DNA of 64,000 bases, from positions 124,001 to 188,000 of the forward strand of contig NZ_JAHDTI010000003.1 of NCBI RefSeq assembly GCF_018531495.1, in the 5' to 3' direction. Numbering within the stretch: position 1 is the stretch's first letter; each line of letters starts with the position of its first letter. Under the pieces are notes generated by a model, which did no database searches, had not been told where the DNA came from, and saw only the letters and a program-made list of their open reading frames with translations. This document shows, piece after piece, positions 34,125-44,600 of the stretch. The position numbers and the translations under genes were made by a program. This DNA is from Nonomuraea sediminis (GTDB lineage: Bacteria > Actinomycetota > Actinomycetes > Streptosporangiales > Streptosporangiaceae).

Positions 34125-34897
34125 GACGGGCCGGTCGCGGTGCGGGCGCCGACCGTCACCTGGGCGGCGGTGTAGAGGCCGCGCAGCCGTACCTCGTCGA
34201 GCAGGCTGGTCGCCTCGTCGAGGCGGACCCTGCCCTCGCGCAGGCCGACGACCCGTTCCGTCCAGCGCAGGGCGAGCTCGACCTGGTGCAGGGTGCACAC
34301 CATGGTCAGCCCGTCCTCGCGGCAGACCCGCACGAGCAGGTCCATCACGGAGGCCGCCGTCTCGGGGTCGAGCGAGGCCACCGGCTCATCGGCGAGCACC
34401 AGCTCGGGCCGCTGCAGCAGCATCCTGGCGATGGCCACCCGCTGCTGCTGCCCGCCCGACAGCCCGTCGGCGCGCGTGTAGGCGCGTTCGGCCAGCCCGA
34501 CCCGGTCCAGGTGCTCGAGCGCCTCGCGGCGGATGGCGCGCGGCCAGGTGAGGATGCCGTACCGGGGCCCGCGGACGCGGCCGAGCGCCCCGCTGAGCAC
34601 GTTCTCCAGCACGGTCAGCCGCCCGATCAGGTTGAACTGCTGGAACACCACCCCGATGCGCCGCCGCAGGGACCGCAGGTCGCCTCCCCTGGCGGCGGCC
34701 ACGTCCACGCCGAGCACCCGGACCGAGCCGCCGTCGGGGCGCGTCAGCCCGTTGAGGTGGCGCAGCAGCGTGGACTTGCCCGACCCCGACGGCCCGAGCA
34801 GCGCCACGGTCTCGCCCTGCCGCACGGCCAGGTCGACCCCGGCCAGCGCCGACACCGTGCCGAACGCCTTCACCAGGCCGCGCACCTCAATGATCAT
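34121..34897 (-). CDS. phnC: PhnC: phosphonate ABC transporter ATPase
   Basis: A 258-residue importer ATPase. Walker A is GPSGSGKST, the Q-loop VVFQQFNLIGRLTV, the signature LSGGQQQRVAIAR, Walker B LVLADEPVASLD and the switch CTLHQVEL; FNLIGRLTVLENVL is typical of PhnC. It overlaps phnD and phnE by 4 nt on each side and should energise the fused PhnE channel. Confidence 0.94.
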   Translation of the reverse strand: MIIEVRGLVKAFGTVSALAGVDLAVRQGETVALLGPSGSGKSTLLRHLNGLTRPDGGSVRVLGVDVAAARGGDLRSLRRRIGVVFQQFNLIGRLTVLENVLSGALGRVRGPRYGILTWPRAIRREALEHLDRVGLAERAYTRADGLSGGQQQRVAIARMLLQRPELVLADEPVASLDPETAASVMDLLVRVCREDGLTMVCTLHQVELALRWTERVVGLREGRVRLDEATSLLDEVRLRGLYTAAQVTVGARTATGPS

Positions 34898-35811
34898 GCC
34901 TTGGCGCACTTCGCGTTGTGCGTGGCCGCGCACACCTTGCGCACCGGGTCGAAGGCGGCGTCGGTGACGGGGACGAAGCCCCAGATGGTGGCGTCGGCGG
35001 TGACCTTGCAGGCGCCGGCGTCCTTGCAGATGCCGAGCTGCACCATGCGGTCCTTGTTGGCGTCCTTGACGTAGGTCTGGGTGATCTTGGCCTTGAGGTC
35101 GGCGGGCAGGTCGTCGCGCATCGCGACCGGCGACATCGGGATGCCGTCGGACTTCCACACCACCTTGACCTGGCCAGGCTTGAGCTTGCCCTTGTCGATG
35201 AGGATGGTGTCGACCATCGCGTTCTCGGCGAACCCGGCGTCGCACTTGCCGCCGGCGACCGACAGGACCGAGTTGTCGTGACCGCCCGCCATGACCGGGT
35301 TGACGCCGGTCTTCGGGTCGATCCCCGCGGCCATCAGGCCCTGGCTGGGGAAGAGGTAGCCAGAGGTGGAGCCCGGGTCGACGAAGCACACCTTCTTGCC
35401 CTTGAAGCCTTCGATGCCGGTGATCGGGCTGCCTGCGGGGACGAATCCGTAGCTCTGGTAGGTGGGCTTGCCGCCCTTCTCCACCATCGACGCGATGGGG
35501 GTGATCTTGGCGCCGTTGCTCCTGGCGAGCACGTAGGACAGCGGGCCGAACTCGGCCAGGTCGATCTTTCCCGACACCATGCCCTCGATGACGGCGTTGT
35601 AGTCGGTGGAGCGGACGAACTCCACCTTCTTGCCGGTGTTCTTCTCCAGCAGCGCGATGACGTCCTTGTACTCGGCGGTGGGGTCGATGTTCTGCTCGGC
35701 GGGGATGGCGGCGAAGCGCAGCGTGTCGCCGCTGCCGGTGCCGCCACTGGCGGAGGAGCAGCCGGCCAGCGCGAGCGCGCCGAGAACGGCCAGGGTGGTG
35801 GTACGCATCAT
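34894..35811 (-). CDS. phnD: PhnD: phosphonate-binding lipoprotein
   Basis: A 305-residue substrate-binding protein. The signal peptide ends with the lipobox ALAGC, so the protein is membrane-tethered on the outside. Typical PhnD segments are LRFAAIPAEQNIDP, DLAEFGPLSYVLA, KKVCFVDPGSTSGYLFP and GKCDAGFAENAM. Two start codons lie in tandem (35811 and 35808). It is the first gene of the operon. The 74-bp spacer before it has a weak promoter candidate, and no terminator separates it from the symporter gene. Confidence 0.93.
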   Translation of the reverse strand: MMRTTTLAVLGALALAGCSSASGGTGSGDTLRFAAIPAEQNIDPTAEYKDVIALLEKNTGKKVEFVRSTDYNAVIEGMVSGKIDLAEFGPLSYVLARSNGAKITPIASMVEKGGKPTYQSYGFVPAGSPITGIEGFKGKKVCFVDPGSTSGYLFPSQGLMAAGIDPKTGVNPVMAGGHDNSVLSVAGGKCDAGFAENAMVDTILIDKGKLKPGQVKVVWKSDGIPMSPVAMRDDLPADLKAKITQTYVKDANKDRMVQLGICKDAGACKVTADATIWGFVPVTDAAFDPVRKVCAATHNAKCAKA

Positions 35812-35885
35812 GCTCGCCACGGTCCGCGCCACCAGTGATGACCAGGGCAGGTACGCCTTACGCCGCACGATCCGGCGGGTGAACT

Positions 35886-37373
35886 TCAGGATGACCTGGG
35901 ACGCCAGTCGCCGCGGTCGAGGTCGAGGTTCTCCGGCGTGTGCAGGCGCACCATGGTCCTGGCGACCCCGGCCGGCACCCGGTGCGGCGTCAGGAACGAC
36001 ACCGACACCATCACGGTGAACGCGATCGGCACCGTCCAGGCCGCGGGCTGGGCCAGCAGCGCGCCCGCCGGCCCGTCGTAGGGCCCGCCGGTGATCGTCA
36101 GCAGCACCGCGGCGCAGGCCAGCCCGCCGCCGACGAACAGCCCGGCCAGCGCGCCCGTGGTGCTGAGCCGCCGCCACCAGATGCCGAGCACGAGCAGCGG
36201 GCAGAAGGAGGAGGCGGCCACCGCGAACGCCAGCCCCACCACGTCGGCCACCGGCAGCTCCCGCGCCCACAGCGCCAGCGCCAGCGGCACCGCGACGGCC
36301 AGCAGCGTGGCCTTCCTGAACGCGCCCACGCCGCCCTTCATCAGGTCCTGCGCGATGACGCCCGCCACCGACACGGTCAGCCCCGACGAGGTCGACAGGA
36401 ACGCCGCGAACGCCCCCGCCGTGACCAGCGCGGTCAGCACGTCGCCGAGCGTCCCGCCGATCATCCGCTCGGGCAGCGTCAGCACCACCGCGTCGGTCCG
36501 CACCAGGTCGGGCGCGTACAGCCGGCCCAGCCAGCCGTACAGCGGCGGCAGCAGGTAGAAGGCCCCGAGCAGCGACAGCACCACGAGGGTGGTACGGCGG
36601 GCCGCCCGCCCGTCGGGGTTGGTGTAGAAGCGCACGAGCACGTGGGGCAGCCCCATCGTGCCCAGGAACGTGGCCAGGATCAGCGAGTAGGTGGAGTACA
36701 GCCCGTACTCCTTGCCGCCGCCCAGCGGCACCTGCCAGATGGCGGTGTCGTCGGGGCTCAGCGCGGGCGACCCGTCGGCCTTCCACGCCATCAGCAGGAA
36801 GACCAGCGGCACGGCCAGCGCGGTCAGCTTCAGCCAGTACTGGAAGGCCTGCACGAACGTGATCGACCGCATCCCGCCCGACAGCACGTTGACCGCCACG
36901 ACCACGGCCACCAGCAGCCCGCCCGCCCAGACCGGCGCCCCCGTGACGGTGCGCAGCACCAGCCCGGCGCTCTGGAACTGCGGCATCAGGTAGAGCCAGC
37001 CGATGAGCACGACGAGCACGCTGGCGGTGCGCCGCACGGTCATCGACTCCAGACGCGCCTCGGCGAAGTCGGGCAGCGTGTAGGCGCCGGAGCGGCGCAG
37101 CGGCGCGGACACCAGCACCAGCAGCACCAGGTAGCCGCCGGTCCATCCGACGGGCAGCCACAGCATGTCGGCGCCGAACGACAGCACCAGCCCGGCCACG
37201 CCGAGGAAGGAGGCGGCCGACAGGTACTCCCCGCCGATCGCGGAGGCGTTCCACAGCGGGCTGACCGTGCGGGAGGCCACGTAGAAGTCGGAGGTGGTGC
37301 GCGAGAAGCGGATCCCGAACGCCCCGATCAGCACGGCCGCCACCACGACGACGACCACGGCGGCGAGGCTCAT
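35886..37373 (-). CDS. Solute:sodium symporter (SSS family) linked to a two-component system
   Basis: A 495-residue transporter with about 13 helices. The N-terminal signature is SRTTSDFYVASRTVSPLWNA, then ASAIGGEYLSAASFLGVAGL. ATG 37373 overlaps the stop of the small membrane protein gene by 4 nt. The gene is the last of a minus-strand run with a LytTR regulator, a pattern associated with monocarboxylate (pyruvate/acetate-like) uptake control. It is related to, but clearly different from, the ActP-type protein at 13.4 kb. Confidence 0.88.
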   Translation of the reverse strand: MSLAAVVVVVVAAVLIGAFGIRFSRTTSDFYVASRTVSPLWNASAIGGEYLSAASFLGVAGLVLSFGADMLWLPVGWTGGYLVLLVLVSAPLRRSGAYTLPDFAEARLESMTVRRTASVLVVLIGWLYLMPQFQSAGLVLRTVTGAPVWAGGLLVAVVVAVNVLSGGMRSITFVQAFQYWLKLTALAVPLVFLLMAWKADGSPALSPDDTAIWQVPLGGGKEYGLYSTYSLILATFLGTMGLPHVLVRFYTNPDGRAARRTTLVVLSLLGAFYLLPPLYGWLGRLYAPDLVRTDAVVLTLPERMIGGTLGDVLTALVTAGAFAAFLSTSSGLTVSVAGVIAQDLMKGGVGAFRKATLLAVAVPLALALWARELPVADVVGLAFAVAASSFCPLLVLGIWWRRLSTTGALAGLFVGGGLACAAVLLTITGGPYDGPAGALLAQPAAWTVPIAFTVMVSVSFLTPHRVPAGVARTMVRLHTPENLDLDRGDWRPRSS

Positions 37374-37783
37374 CGGCGGTCGACCAGGTCGGCGAAGTGG
37401 CGCTCGTTGCGTTCGGCCTGCCGTACGTAGAGCCAGGCGCCGGTGATGAACAGCGGGTAGATCAGCCCGGCGAGTATCGCCCACGGCAGCGGCACGCCGA
37501 GCAGGTCGATGTCGCGCAGGTGCGGGATGAGCAGGAACAGCAGCGGTAACCCGCCGACCACGCAGGCCAGCACCGTGCAGATGAACAGCGCGAGGCGGAA
37601 CTGGGTGCGCAGCAGCGAGCGCATGTACACCTCGCCGAGGTGGGTCTGCTCGTCGATCTCGCGGGTGGCCGGGTAGCGGGGGCGGCGCGCGGCGGCGGTG
37701 CGCGGGCTGGTGACGGCGACGCGGCGGGGCGTCTCGGCGCGCGGGTACGGCACGCGGCGGGATGGACGGGGCTCGGCGCTCAT
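37370..37783 (-). CDS. Small two-helix membrane protein, symporter partner
   Basis: A 137-residue protein: a basic, Pro/Arg-rich N-terminus (about 1-50), a short helix (HLGEVYMRSLLRTQFRLALF), two membrane helices (about 70-90 and 103-123) and a charged tail (RQAERNERHFADLVDRR). It resembles DUF485-type symporter partners in layout. ATG 37783 has a GGGGAGAA site. It overlaps the regulator stop upstream and the symporter start downstream, so it probably assembles with the symporter. Confidence 0.75.
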   Translation of the reverse strand: MSAEPRPSRRVPYPRAETPRRVAVTSPRTAAARRPRYPATREIDEQTHLGEVYMRSLLRTQFRLALFICTVLACVVGGLPLLFLLIPHLRDIDLLGVPLPWAILAGLIYPLFITGAWLYVRQAERNERHFADLVDRR

Positions 37784-38526
37784 TCTGTTCTCCCCTTGCG
37801 CGCCCGCCTGACCAGCAGGTCGCGCAGCTCGCGGGTGTGCCTGCGGCTGACGGGGATCTCGGTGTCGCCCACCCTGACCGTGCACCTGCCCGAATCGATG
37901 TGCAACTCGTCGATGTGCTTGACCGCGACCAGGTGGCTGCGGTGCACGCGGACGAACCCGGCCGAGGCCCAGCGTTCCTCCAGCGTCGCCAGCGGGATGC
38001 GGACCAGGTGGCTGCCCGCGGCGGTGTGCAGGCGGGCGTAGTCGCCGTGCGCCTCGACGTACACCACGTCGGCCGTGGACACGAAGCGGGTCACGCCGCC
38101 CAGCTCGACGGGGATCGTGGTGGTCTCGTCGCCCTCCACGGGCACGTCGGCCGAGACGGCCACCCGGCGGATCGCCTCGGCCAGCCGTTCTGGGCGGACC
38201 GGCTTGAGCAGGTAGTCCTCGGCCTTGATCTCGAAGGCGTCGACCGCGTGCTCCTCGTAGGCGGTGACGAACACGACCCGTGGCGGGTTGGCGAACTGCG
38301 ACAGCAGCCGCCCGAGCACGACCCCGTCCAGGCCGCGCATGCGGATGTCGAGGAAGACCGCGTCGATGGGGCGGCCGTCGGCGATGGCGCGGTCCAGCAG
38401 CCGCAGCGCGGCCGCGCCGTCCCTGGCCGTGACGATCTCGCCGATGCGCGGGTCGGCGCGCAACAGGTAGGCGAGGTCTTCCAGCGCGGGAAGCTCGTCG
38501 TCCACGGCGAGAACACGCAGTCCCAT
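37780..38526 (-). CDS. LytTR-type response regulator
   Basis: A 248-residue response regulator. The receiver domain (about 1-120) has the acidic pair DD at 9-10, the phosphoacceptor D60 in AVFLDIRM, and K in LLKPVRPE. A LytTR DNA-binding domain (about 140-245) follows (FVRVHRSHLVAVKHIDEL, then VSRRHTRELRDLL). It should control the symporter operon. Its expected partner kinase is encoded at 46935-48107 on the same strand, displaced by the 8.4-kb plus-strand block. ATG 38526 lacks a clear RBS, and an in-frame GTG two codons earlier exists. Confidence 0.9.
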   Translation of the reverse strand: MGLRVLAVDDELPALEDLAYLLRADPRIGEIVTARDGAAALRLLDRAIADGRPIDAVFLDIRMRGLDGVVLGRLLSQFANPPRVVFVTAYEEHAVDAFEIKAEDYLLKPVRPERLAEAIRRVAVSADVPVEGDETTTIPVELGGVTRFVSTADVVYVEAHGDYARLHTAAGSHLVRIPLATLEERWASAGFVRVHRSHLVAVKHIDELHIDSGRCTVRVGDTEIPVSRRHTRELRDLLVRRARKGRTE

Positions 38527-38556
38527 ACACACACATGAAAACAGACATGAGACGTC

Positions 38557-39735
38557 ATGGCCGTCACAGCCCGATCACAGCTACGGCATGTGCCACCTTC
38601 CCGCTGTATCGTCCAGTACGTGCGTGTCCAGGCGAGGGTGGAACGCTCTGTCGCTGCCGCCGATCTGCTGCGCGGGGAGCTCGCCGCCTGGCTCGCTGCC
38701 CGCGCCCCCGATCCCGGATTCGCCCGCTTCGGCCACCACTTCGAGGTCATCGAGACGGTCATGTACAGCATGCTGTCCGGGATCCGCGCCGGGCTCACGG
38801 CCGTGACCGGGACCGACTCCGGCGCCGCCTACGCCCGATGCCACGAGCTCGACCGGAGCCTGCTGACGGTCAAGCGGCTGTTCGACTGGTACGCGCCCAA
38901 GTACGACCAGCGGCTCGACCCGGTGCGCGGCCCCGTGCTGGCGGCGGCCGACGAGATCGTGCGCAGCTGCTGGTGGCAGCCGTTCGACGTGCTGGGCAGG
39001 CGGCCTCCCCCTGGACCGCTCCCGTACCTGGATCCGCTGTTCGACGCGTTCACCACGCCGCGCCGCGAGGTGCCCAGGGCGCTGCGGGCTCCCGACGACG
39101 CGCTGGTGGCCGAGCTGGCCGACAAACTGATCCCGGTGATCTCGCTGCCCGCCTGGGCCGTGCGCGAACCCTGGTGGCTGGTCGTGGCCGCGCACGAGAC
39201 GGGTCACCTGGTCATGCACGACCTGGACCTGGCCTACGAGGCCACGGCGGCGGCGGGCGACTGGGCGGACGAGGTGTTCGCCGACGTGTACTCGGCGCTG
39301 ATGGTGGGCCCGGCGGCGGCCTGGCTGGTGGACGAGCTCATGCACGGGCTGCCGGTGGACGGCCTGTACTACCCGCCGCTCGACCGGCGGCTGGCGATCA
39401 TCGGGCTGTCCGATCCGCTGGCCTCGGCGATGCTGGAGCTGACGGTGGACGGGCATCGGCTGGCGTCGCTGGCGGGGGCCCTGGACGGGCGCCTGGTGAC
39501 GGCCTGGACGTCGGCGCTGGCCTCCGACGATCCGACGATCACCAAGGTCCGGTCGCGGGACGCCGCCCGGGCGATGATCGCCGCCGGGGTGGCCGCGCCG
39601 CCCGGGCCTGCCGTACGGCGCAATCTCCTGACCTACCTGCCGAAGTGCGGACCGCCGGGGACGATGGGCTCGGCGCCGCCCGCGGGCGACGTCCGCGCCC
39701 TGGCCGACCGCCTGACGAGGCGGGTGCTGCGATGA
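38557..39735 (+). CDS. HExxH metallopeptidase-like protein (first gene of the CHAT/STAND cassette)
   Basis: A 392-residue protein not assigned to a named family. A zinc-protease motif HETGH lies at residues 213-217, followed 22 residues later by WADEVFADVYSAL with E239 as probable third ligand and D243 four on, a gluzincin-like layout. The N-terminal ~190 residues are mostly helical; no signal peptide or membrane helix is evident. Start is uncertain: ATG 38557, or GTG 38620 (residue 22), which lies six bases after a TATCGT-like element and would be leaderless. The stop overlaps the CHAT gene by 4 nt. It probably processes a partner or target protein within this system. Confidence 0.7.
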   Translation: MAVTARSQLRHVPPSRCIVQYVRVQARVERSVAAADLLRGELAAWLAARAPDPGFARFGHHFEVIETVMYSMLSGIRAGLTAVTGTDSGAAYARCHELDRSLLTVKRLFDWYAPKYDQRLDPVRGPVLAAADEIVRSCWWQPFDVLGRRPPPGPLPYLDPLFDAFTTPRREVPRALRAPDDALVAELADKLIPVISLPAWAVREPWWLVVAAHETGHLVMHDLDLAYEATAAAGDWADEVFADVYSALMVGPAAAWLVDELMHGLPVDGLYYPPLDRRLAIIGLSDPLASAMLELTVDGHRLASLAGALDGRLVTAWTSALASDDPTITKVRSRDAARAMIAAGVAAPPGPAVRRNLLTYLPKCGPPGTMGSAPPAGDVRALADRLTRRVLR

Positions 39736-41693
39736 GCCTTCCCCGCATCGTGATCACCCCTGCCGGAGGACAGCTGCTCCGGCAGCTTCCACCACCCGGC
39801 CAGGTGGACGGGCAGCAGCTCTTCGACGCGCTGCTCGGGCCCGAGCTGTGGGAGCGGATACTGGGGCTGCCGGAGGTGCGCGCGAGCCGGGGCGTGGAGC
39901 TGGCGCTGGAGCTGCCGATGTCGCTCCAGGGGCATCCGTGGGAGGCGATGCACGACGGCGATCGGCCGTTGGGCGCCAACCCGGGCCTGCTGGTGGCGAT
40001 CACCCGGCGGGTGGACTCGGACGCGCCGCTGCCCGGCCCGGTGGCGGGCGCGCCGCGGGTGCTGTTCGCGTCGGGGGCCAAGCTGACCGAGCCGGTGATC
40101 CTGCCGGGCGCGATGTTCCTGGGACTGCTGCGCGAGTGCGAGTCGGACGGCCTGGCACTGGCCCGGGTGGCGGACGACCTCGACGCCGACAGGCTGGCCG
40201 CCCGGTGTGAGGCGTTCCGTCCTGATCTGATCCACCTGGTGGCGCACGGCAGGCTGGACGAGGACGGCGAGCTGCTCGTCGAACTGTCCGGCACGCCCGT
40301 CACCGCCGACCAGCTGGTGGCCGCGCTGCTGCCGGGCGCGCGCAGGCCGCTCGCCGTGGTGCTGAGCGTCTGCCACACGGCGCGGCTGAGCCCGGCCTCG
40401 CTGGCGGCGAAGCTGATCGGCGCGGGCGTGCCGATCGTGGTCGCGATGGACGGCGAGGTGGCCGAGCCCGCCTGCCGCCTGTTCTCCAAACGCCTGGTCA
40501 GAGCGCTGCTGAACGGCGACGGCGTGGCCGAGGCCGCCGCGCACGGCCGCCGCGCGGCGCTGGTGGGCGAGCCGGACCCCGGCACCCGCGACGACTGGGC
40601 CAGGCCGACCGTCTACACGGCGGCGTCGCTGCCCGCCTCCTTCCGCCCGGTCGACCCGGCGCCCGCGCGCCGGGTGCTGGAGCAGGCCAGGCAGCTCGAC
40701 CTGGCGCAGCAACCGGTCTACATCGGGCGGCGCGCCATCTTCGACCAGGTGGACCGGCTGCTGCCTGCCGGGCCGGGGCTTCTGGTGGCCTACACCGAGG
40801 GCGGGTTCGCCAAGCTGGGCGCGACCCGGCTGCTGCGCGAGATCGGCTTCCGGCTGCTGCACGCGGGTCACGTCCCGCTGCTGCTGGCCCCGCACACGCA
40901 GCACACCGCGCCCAGGACGTTACGGCAGGCCGTGGCCGCCGTGCTGAAGGCGGCGCTGGACGCCTGCGACCGGCTCGGCCTGCCCGCCCCTCCCCTCGGC
41001 ACCGTCGCCGTGGGTCTCCCGCCCGGCGCGGCGAGCCCGCCGGGCAGCCCGCGGCGCGGGGTGGTCGCCTTCCGCGACGCTCCCGGCGCGCTCGACCTCG
41101 ACGTCGTCGGGGAGGCGCTGGCCGCCGACCTCGCCGCGCTGGCCGCGGTCGCCGGGGAACGGCTCGGCCTGCCGTACGGTGACCACACGCGGGTCGTGGT
41201 GCTGGCGGAAGGGCTGCACCTGTGGCTGGGCGCGCTGGGGTGGATCGAGTCGGAGCCGCCTGGCCTGCTCGACCTGGTCACGCCGAACGGGCTGGGCGGC
41301 GCGGCCAGCCCCGTGCCGGTGGTGGCCACGGCGGCGCTGGACCAGTGCGTGCCGTTGAGCACCTTCAAGGCACAGCGACCCGGGATGGGCGCCTACCGCT
41401 TCGAGCCGCTCACCGCGCTGCCCGACGACGAGGCGATGCTCGGCTACCAGTGGGTCCTGCTGCAGGCCTGGCATCCCGACGACCGCTACAGGAAGGTGTG
41501 GGTGGCGGCGCCCGGGCACGACAGGGAGGCGTTGCGGGCCACCTTCAGCAGGCACCTGCGCGGGCACCCTGCCGGGGTGGCCGACACGCTGTACTTCCTG
41601 GTCGACGTGCTGGCCGAGTGGAAGCACTTCGTCGCCCACGACGACGAGGCGGCCTGGCGCGTGTACGCCGAGCTGAACCGGCTGGCGCCATGA
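39732..41693 (+). CDS. CHAT-domain caspase-like protease with C-terminal NTPase-like half
   Basis: A 653-residue protein. The N-terminal ~300 residues are a CHAT peptidase: the catalytic His is H172 in LIHLVAHGRLDEDG and the catalytic Cys is C214 in AVVLSVCHTARLS, with the following strand GAGVPIVVAMDGEV. The C-terminal half begins like an NTPase module (PVYIGRRAIFDQVDRLL), but where a P-loop is expected the sequence reads YTEGGFAKLGATRLL and lacks GK[ST], so it may be inactive or allosteric. ATG 39732 overlaps the peptidase stop, and the stop overlaps the ATPase start. CHAT proteases act in conflict and cell-death systems; that role is inferred here. Confidence 0.8.
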   Translation: MSLPRIVITPAGGQLLRQLPPPGQVDGQQLFDALLGPELWERILGLPEVRASRGVELALELPMSLQGHPWEAMHDGDRPLGANPGLLVAITRRVDSDAPLPGPVAGAPRVLFASGAKLTEPVILPGAMFLGLLRECESDGLALARVADDLDADRLAARCEAFRPDLIHLVAHGRLDEDGELLVELSGTPVTADQLVAALLPGARRPLAVVLSVCHTARLSPASLAAKLIGAGVPIVVAMDGEVAEPACRLFSKRLVRALLNGDGVAEAAAHGRRAALVGEPDPGTRDDWARPTVYTAASLPASFRPVDPAPARRVLEQARQLDLAQQPVYIGRRAIFDQVDRLLPAGPGLLVAYTEGGFAKLGATRLLREIGFRLLHAGHVPLLLAPHTQHTAPRTLRQAVAAVLKAALDACDRLGLPAPPLGTVAVGLPPGAASPPGSPRRGVVAFRDAPGALDLDVVGEALAADLAALAAVAGERLGLPYGDHTRVVVLAEGLHLWLGALGWIESEPPGLLDLVTPNGLGGAASPVPVVATAALDQCVPLSTFKAQRPGMGAYRFEPLTALPDDEAMLGYQWVLLQAWHPDDRYRKVWVAAPGHDREALRATFSRHLRGHPAGVADTLYFLVDVLAEWKHFVAHDDEAAWRVYAELNRLAP

Positions 41694-44600
41694 GCATGCC
41701 GGAGCAGACCCTGGAGGAGCGGCTGCGACAGCGCCGCTTCGCCGGCTACCCGTCCCACCACCTGGCCTTGCTGGCGTTGATCCCGCTGTGGGACGACGAG
41801 CTCGCCGAGGTGGCCGGCCTGGCGCCCATGCCCGACTCGGAGCTGGTGGAGAGCACCACCGTGCTGCGCGAGGACGGCTCCGAGGAGCGGGTGTTCTGGA
41901 TCCGCGAGAGCGTCCGTCCCGAGCTGGGCGCCTACTTGCGTGCCATGGTTCCCGAGGTGCTGCGCATGGCGGTGGAGACGGCCGAGGCTCTCAGCGGGCT
42001 GATCCCGAAGCTGCGTCACTCGCTCCTGGCACTCGAGGACGACCCGTCGGGACTGCGGCTGCTGTTCGAGGTGGAGCGGCTGGTCGAAGGCGGCGCGGTG
42101 CCCGAGGCGGCGCGGCTGGTGGCCACCGCCAAGGCGGTCGCGGAGGTCGTCGGCGGATACCGGGTCGGTTCCGCGCGGCGCGCCGAGTGGCGGCTGGCCA
42201 GGGCCGCCAGGGAGGCGGAGGACGCGCACTATCTACGGCACTACCAGCCGCGCGAGGAGATCGAGGCCGCGGTCAACGGAGCCGATTCCTGGGCCGTCCA
42301 CCTGCTCGGGCCGGGCGGTTCCGGCAAGACCATGCTCATCAGGCACCTGGGGCTGCGGACGGCGCGGGTGGACTTCGACCACCTTGACCCGCGCTACCCG
42401 GAGAACCGGCCAGGTGAGATGTTCCTGGCGCTCGCGGTCGACCTGCTCGGCTGGGTGGGCGATCGGCTGAGCGACAGGCGGTACACCCGTTTTCTTGACG
42501 CCGTGAACGACCTGCACGAGGAGTTGGACGCCACCACCCGCGTCGAGGCGCGCGTTGGGGAGCTGAGGGAGGAGATGGTCAGGGCGTTCGCGACGTTCCT
42601 GCGTTTCATCCCTGAGGATGTGGTGCTCGTCCTGGACACCTGCGAGGAGCTGGCCAAGCTGTACCCGCTCGGTGAGCCCGCGCCCGGCATCGACGTCACC
42701 TTCGAGCTGCTCGAGCTGCTGCACGAGCAGTTGCCGTCGCTGAAGGTGCTGCTGGCGGGCCGGCGCTGGCTGGTGCCGCCGGCCTCCGGCGACGCGCCCG
42801 CCGGTCCGCGGCTGCGGCCGCGGCCGTACCTGCGGGTGATCCAGGTCGGCGGGTTCTCGCCGGCCGAGGCCGAGCGTTACCTGGCGGCCCGCGAGGTCCG
42901 CGACGCCGACGTGGTGCTGGCACGTGCCAGGTCCGGCGACGAGTACAACCCGTTCGACCTGGCCGCCTACGCCGACTGGCTGCTCGCCGAGCCGGACCTG
43001 GACGCGCGGGAGCTGCTGTCCGCGCCGGGCGACCCGTACGTCAGGCAGCGGATCATCGGCCGCATCAAGGACCCGGCCGTGGCGCGCTGCCTGGGCGTGG
43101 CCGCCGAGCTGGGCACGATCGACCGGTCCCTGGTCGGCGAGGTCTTCGGCGAGCTGGGCGTCGAGGCGGAGGCGGTGCTGGCCGAGCTGGCCGCGCAGGA
43201 GTGGGCCAGGGTCCGCGCCTACACCGCCGACGGGCGGCCCGCGCTGGTCGAGCTGGAGCCGAACCTGTGCGAGCGGCTGCGGGCCGAGACCGCGACCGAT
43301 CCCGGCCGGTTCCCCGTGCACGAGACCGTGCTGGGCTCGGCCGCCGCGCACGCCATCGACGCGGCGCCGTCGGTGGCGGAGGTGACCACGGGGACCGTGC
43401 TGCCGGCCGTACGGTTCCTCGCCGAGCGGGAGGCGGTCGCGCTGTGGCAGCGCGTCGAGGACCGGGTCGTGGCCGAGGGCGCGTGGGGGTGGGCCGAGCA
43501 GGTCGCCGCCCGCGCGGCCGCCGCCTGCTCGGGAACGGTCCTGGCGGCCGTGCTGTCGACCCAGGCCGCCTGCCGCATTCACACCGGCGCCGGCGGGGTC
43601 GCGCCGCTGTGGCGGCACGTCGAGCGGATCGGCTCCCCCGGGCAGCGCGACCGCGCGCTGCTCGGCCGGGTGGCCGCGGGCGACATCGAGGGGATCGACT
43701 TCCCTGCCGAGCTGCGCAGGATCGTCTCGCACGGTACGGCTCCCGCCGCGTCGATCGTGGCGGCCGTGGACGGGTGGATGGCGGATGGTAGTACCGCTCC
43801 GTGGGCGGAGCTCCGGGCGGTGACGGCGTTGACGGACGATCCTGCGACACGCTCGTTCGCGCTGGACCAGGCGGCGGCGCTCGCCTTGATGGCCGACGCC
43901 GAGTTCACGGCGCTCGACCTGGCGGAGGAAGCGCGCCTGATCGCGCTGGACGTCGTGGGATACCCGGTGGCCGCCGACCATCCTCCGGCAGGGGACGCGT
44001 GGGCCAGGGTGGAGCTGGTGCGGCGGCTGGCCATCGGCGACAGGCAGGAGGAGCGGCCCAGGATGAGCGAGGCCGGGTCTCCCGAGGCCGATCGCCTGCG
44101 CGCGCTGGAACTGCTGTCCTGGAAGGCGTCCCGCCAGCTGCTCGACTCCTTCGCCCGGGTCGACCGCTACCTTCCCGGGCCGGTGACCTCGTGGGCGGCG
44201 CGGCAGGTCAAGCCCTTCGTCGTCGCGCTGGCCGAGGCGTACGTGTCCATCGGCGAGCACGCCAGGGCGGCCGAACTGCTGCGGGAACGGCTCGAGGAGG
44301 CGCTGACCGCGGGCGACGACCCTGACACGGTCGAGGCCTGCCAGCTCGGGCTGCTCATGGTGTGCCGGCGGGCCCGCTCGCTCGACCACTACCCGGCCGT
44401 CAGGGAGCTGGCCCGCACCGGCTCACCGGTGTGCCGGTCGGAGGCCTGGATCACGCTCACCCTCGTGACGGGCCAGCGGCCCGAGGACAACATCGAGACC
44501 GGCTCGGTCTACGCCGCCTGGCGGTGCGGGCTGAACCTCTGGCCCGGCTACATGATCGAGGACGAGGACGGCATCCCGCCCGCCTGGACCCGGCAGGCGC

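Noticed and set aside
35812-35885. PhnF operator in the phnD leader
   Set aside because: CTGGTCATCACTGGT has directly repeated TGGT words rather than the inverted repeat expected of GntR/HutC sites, so no operator is claimed.
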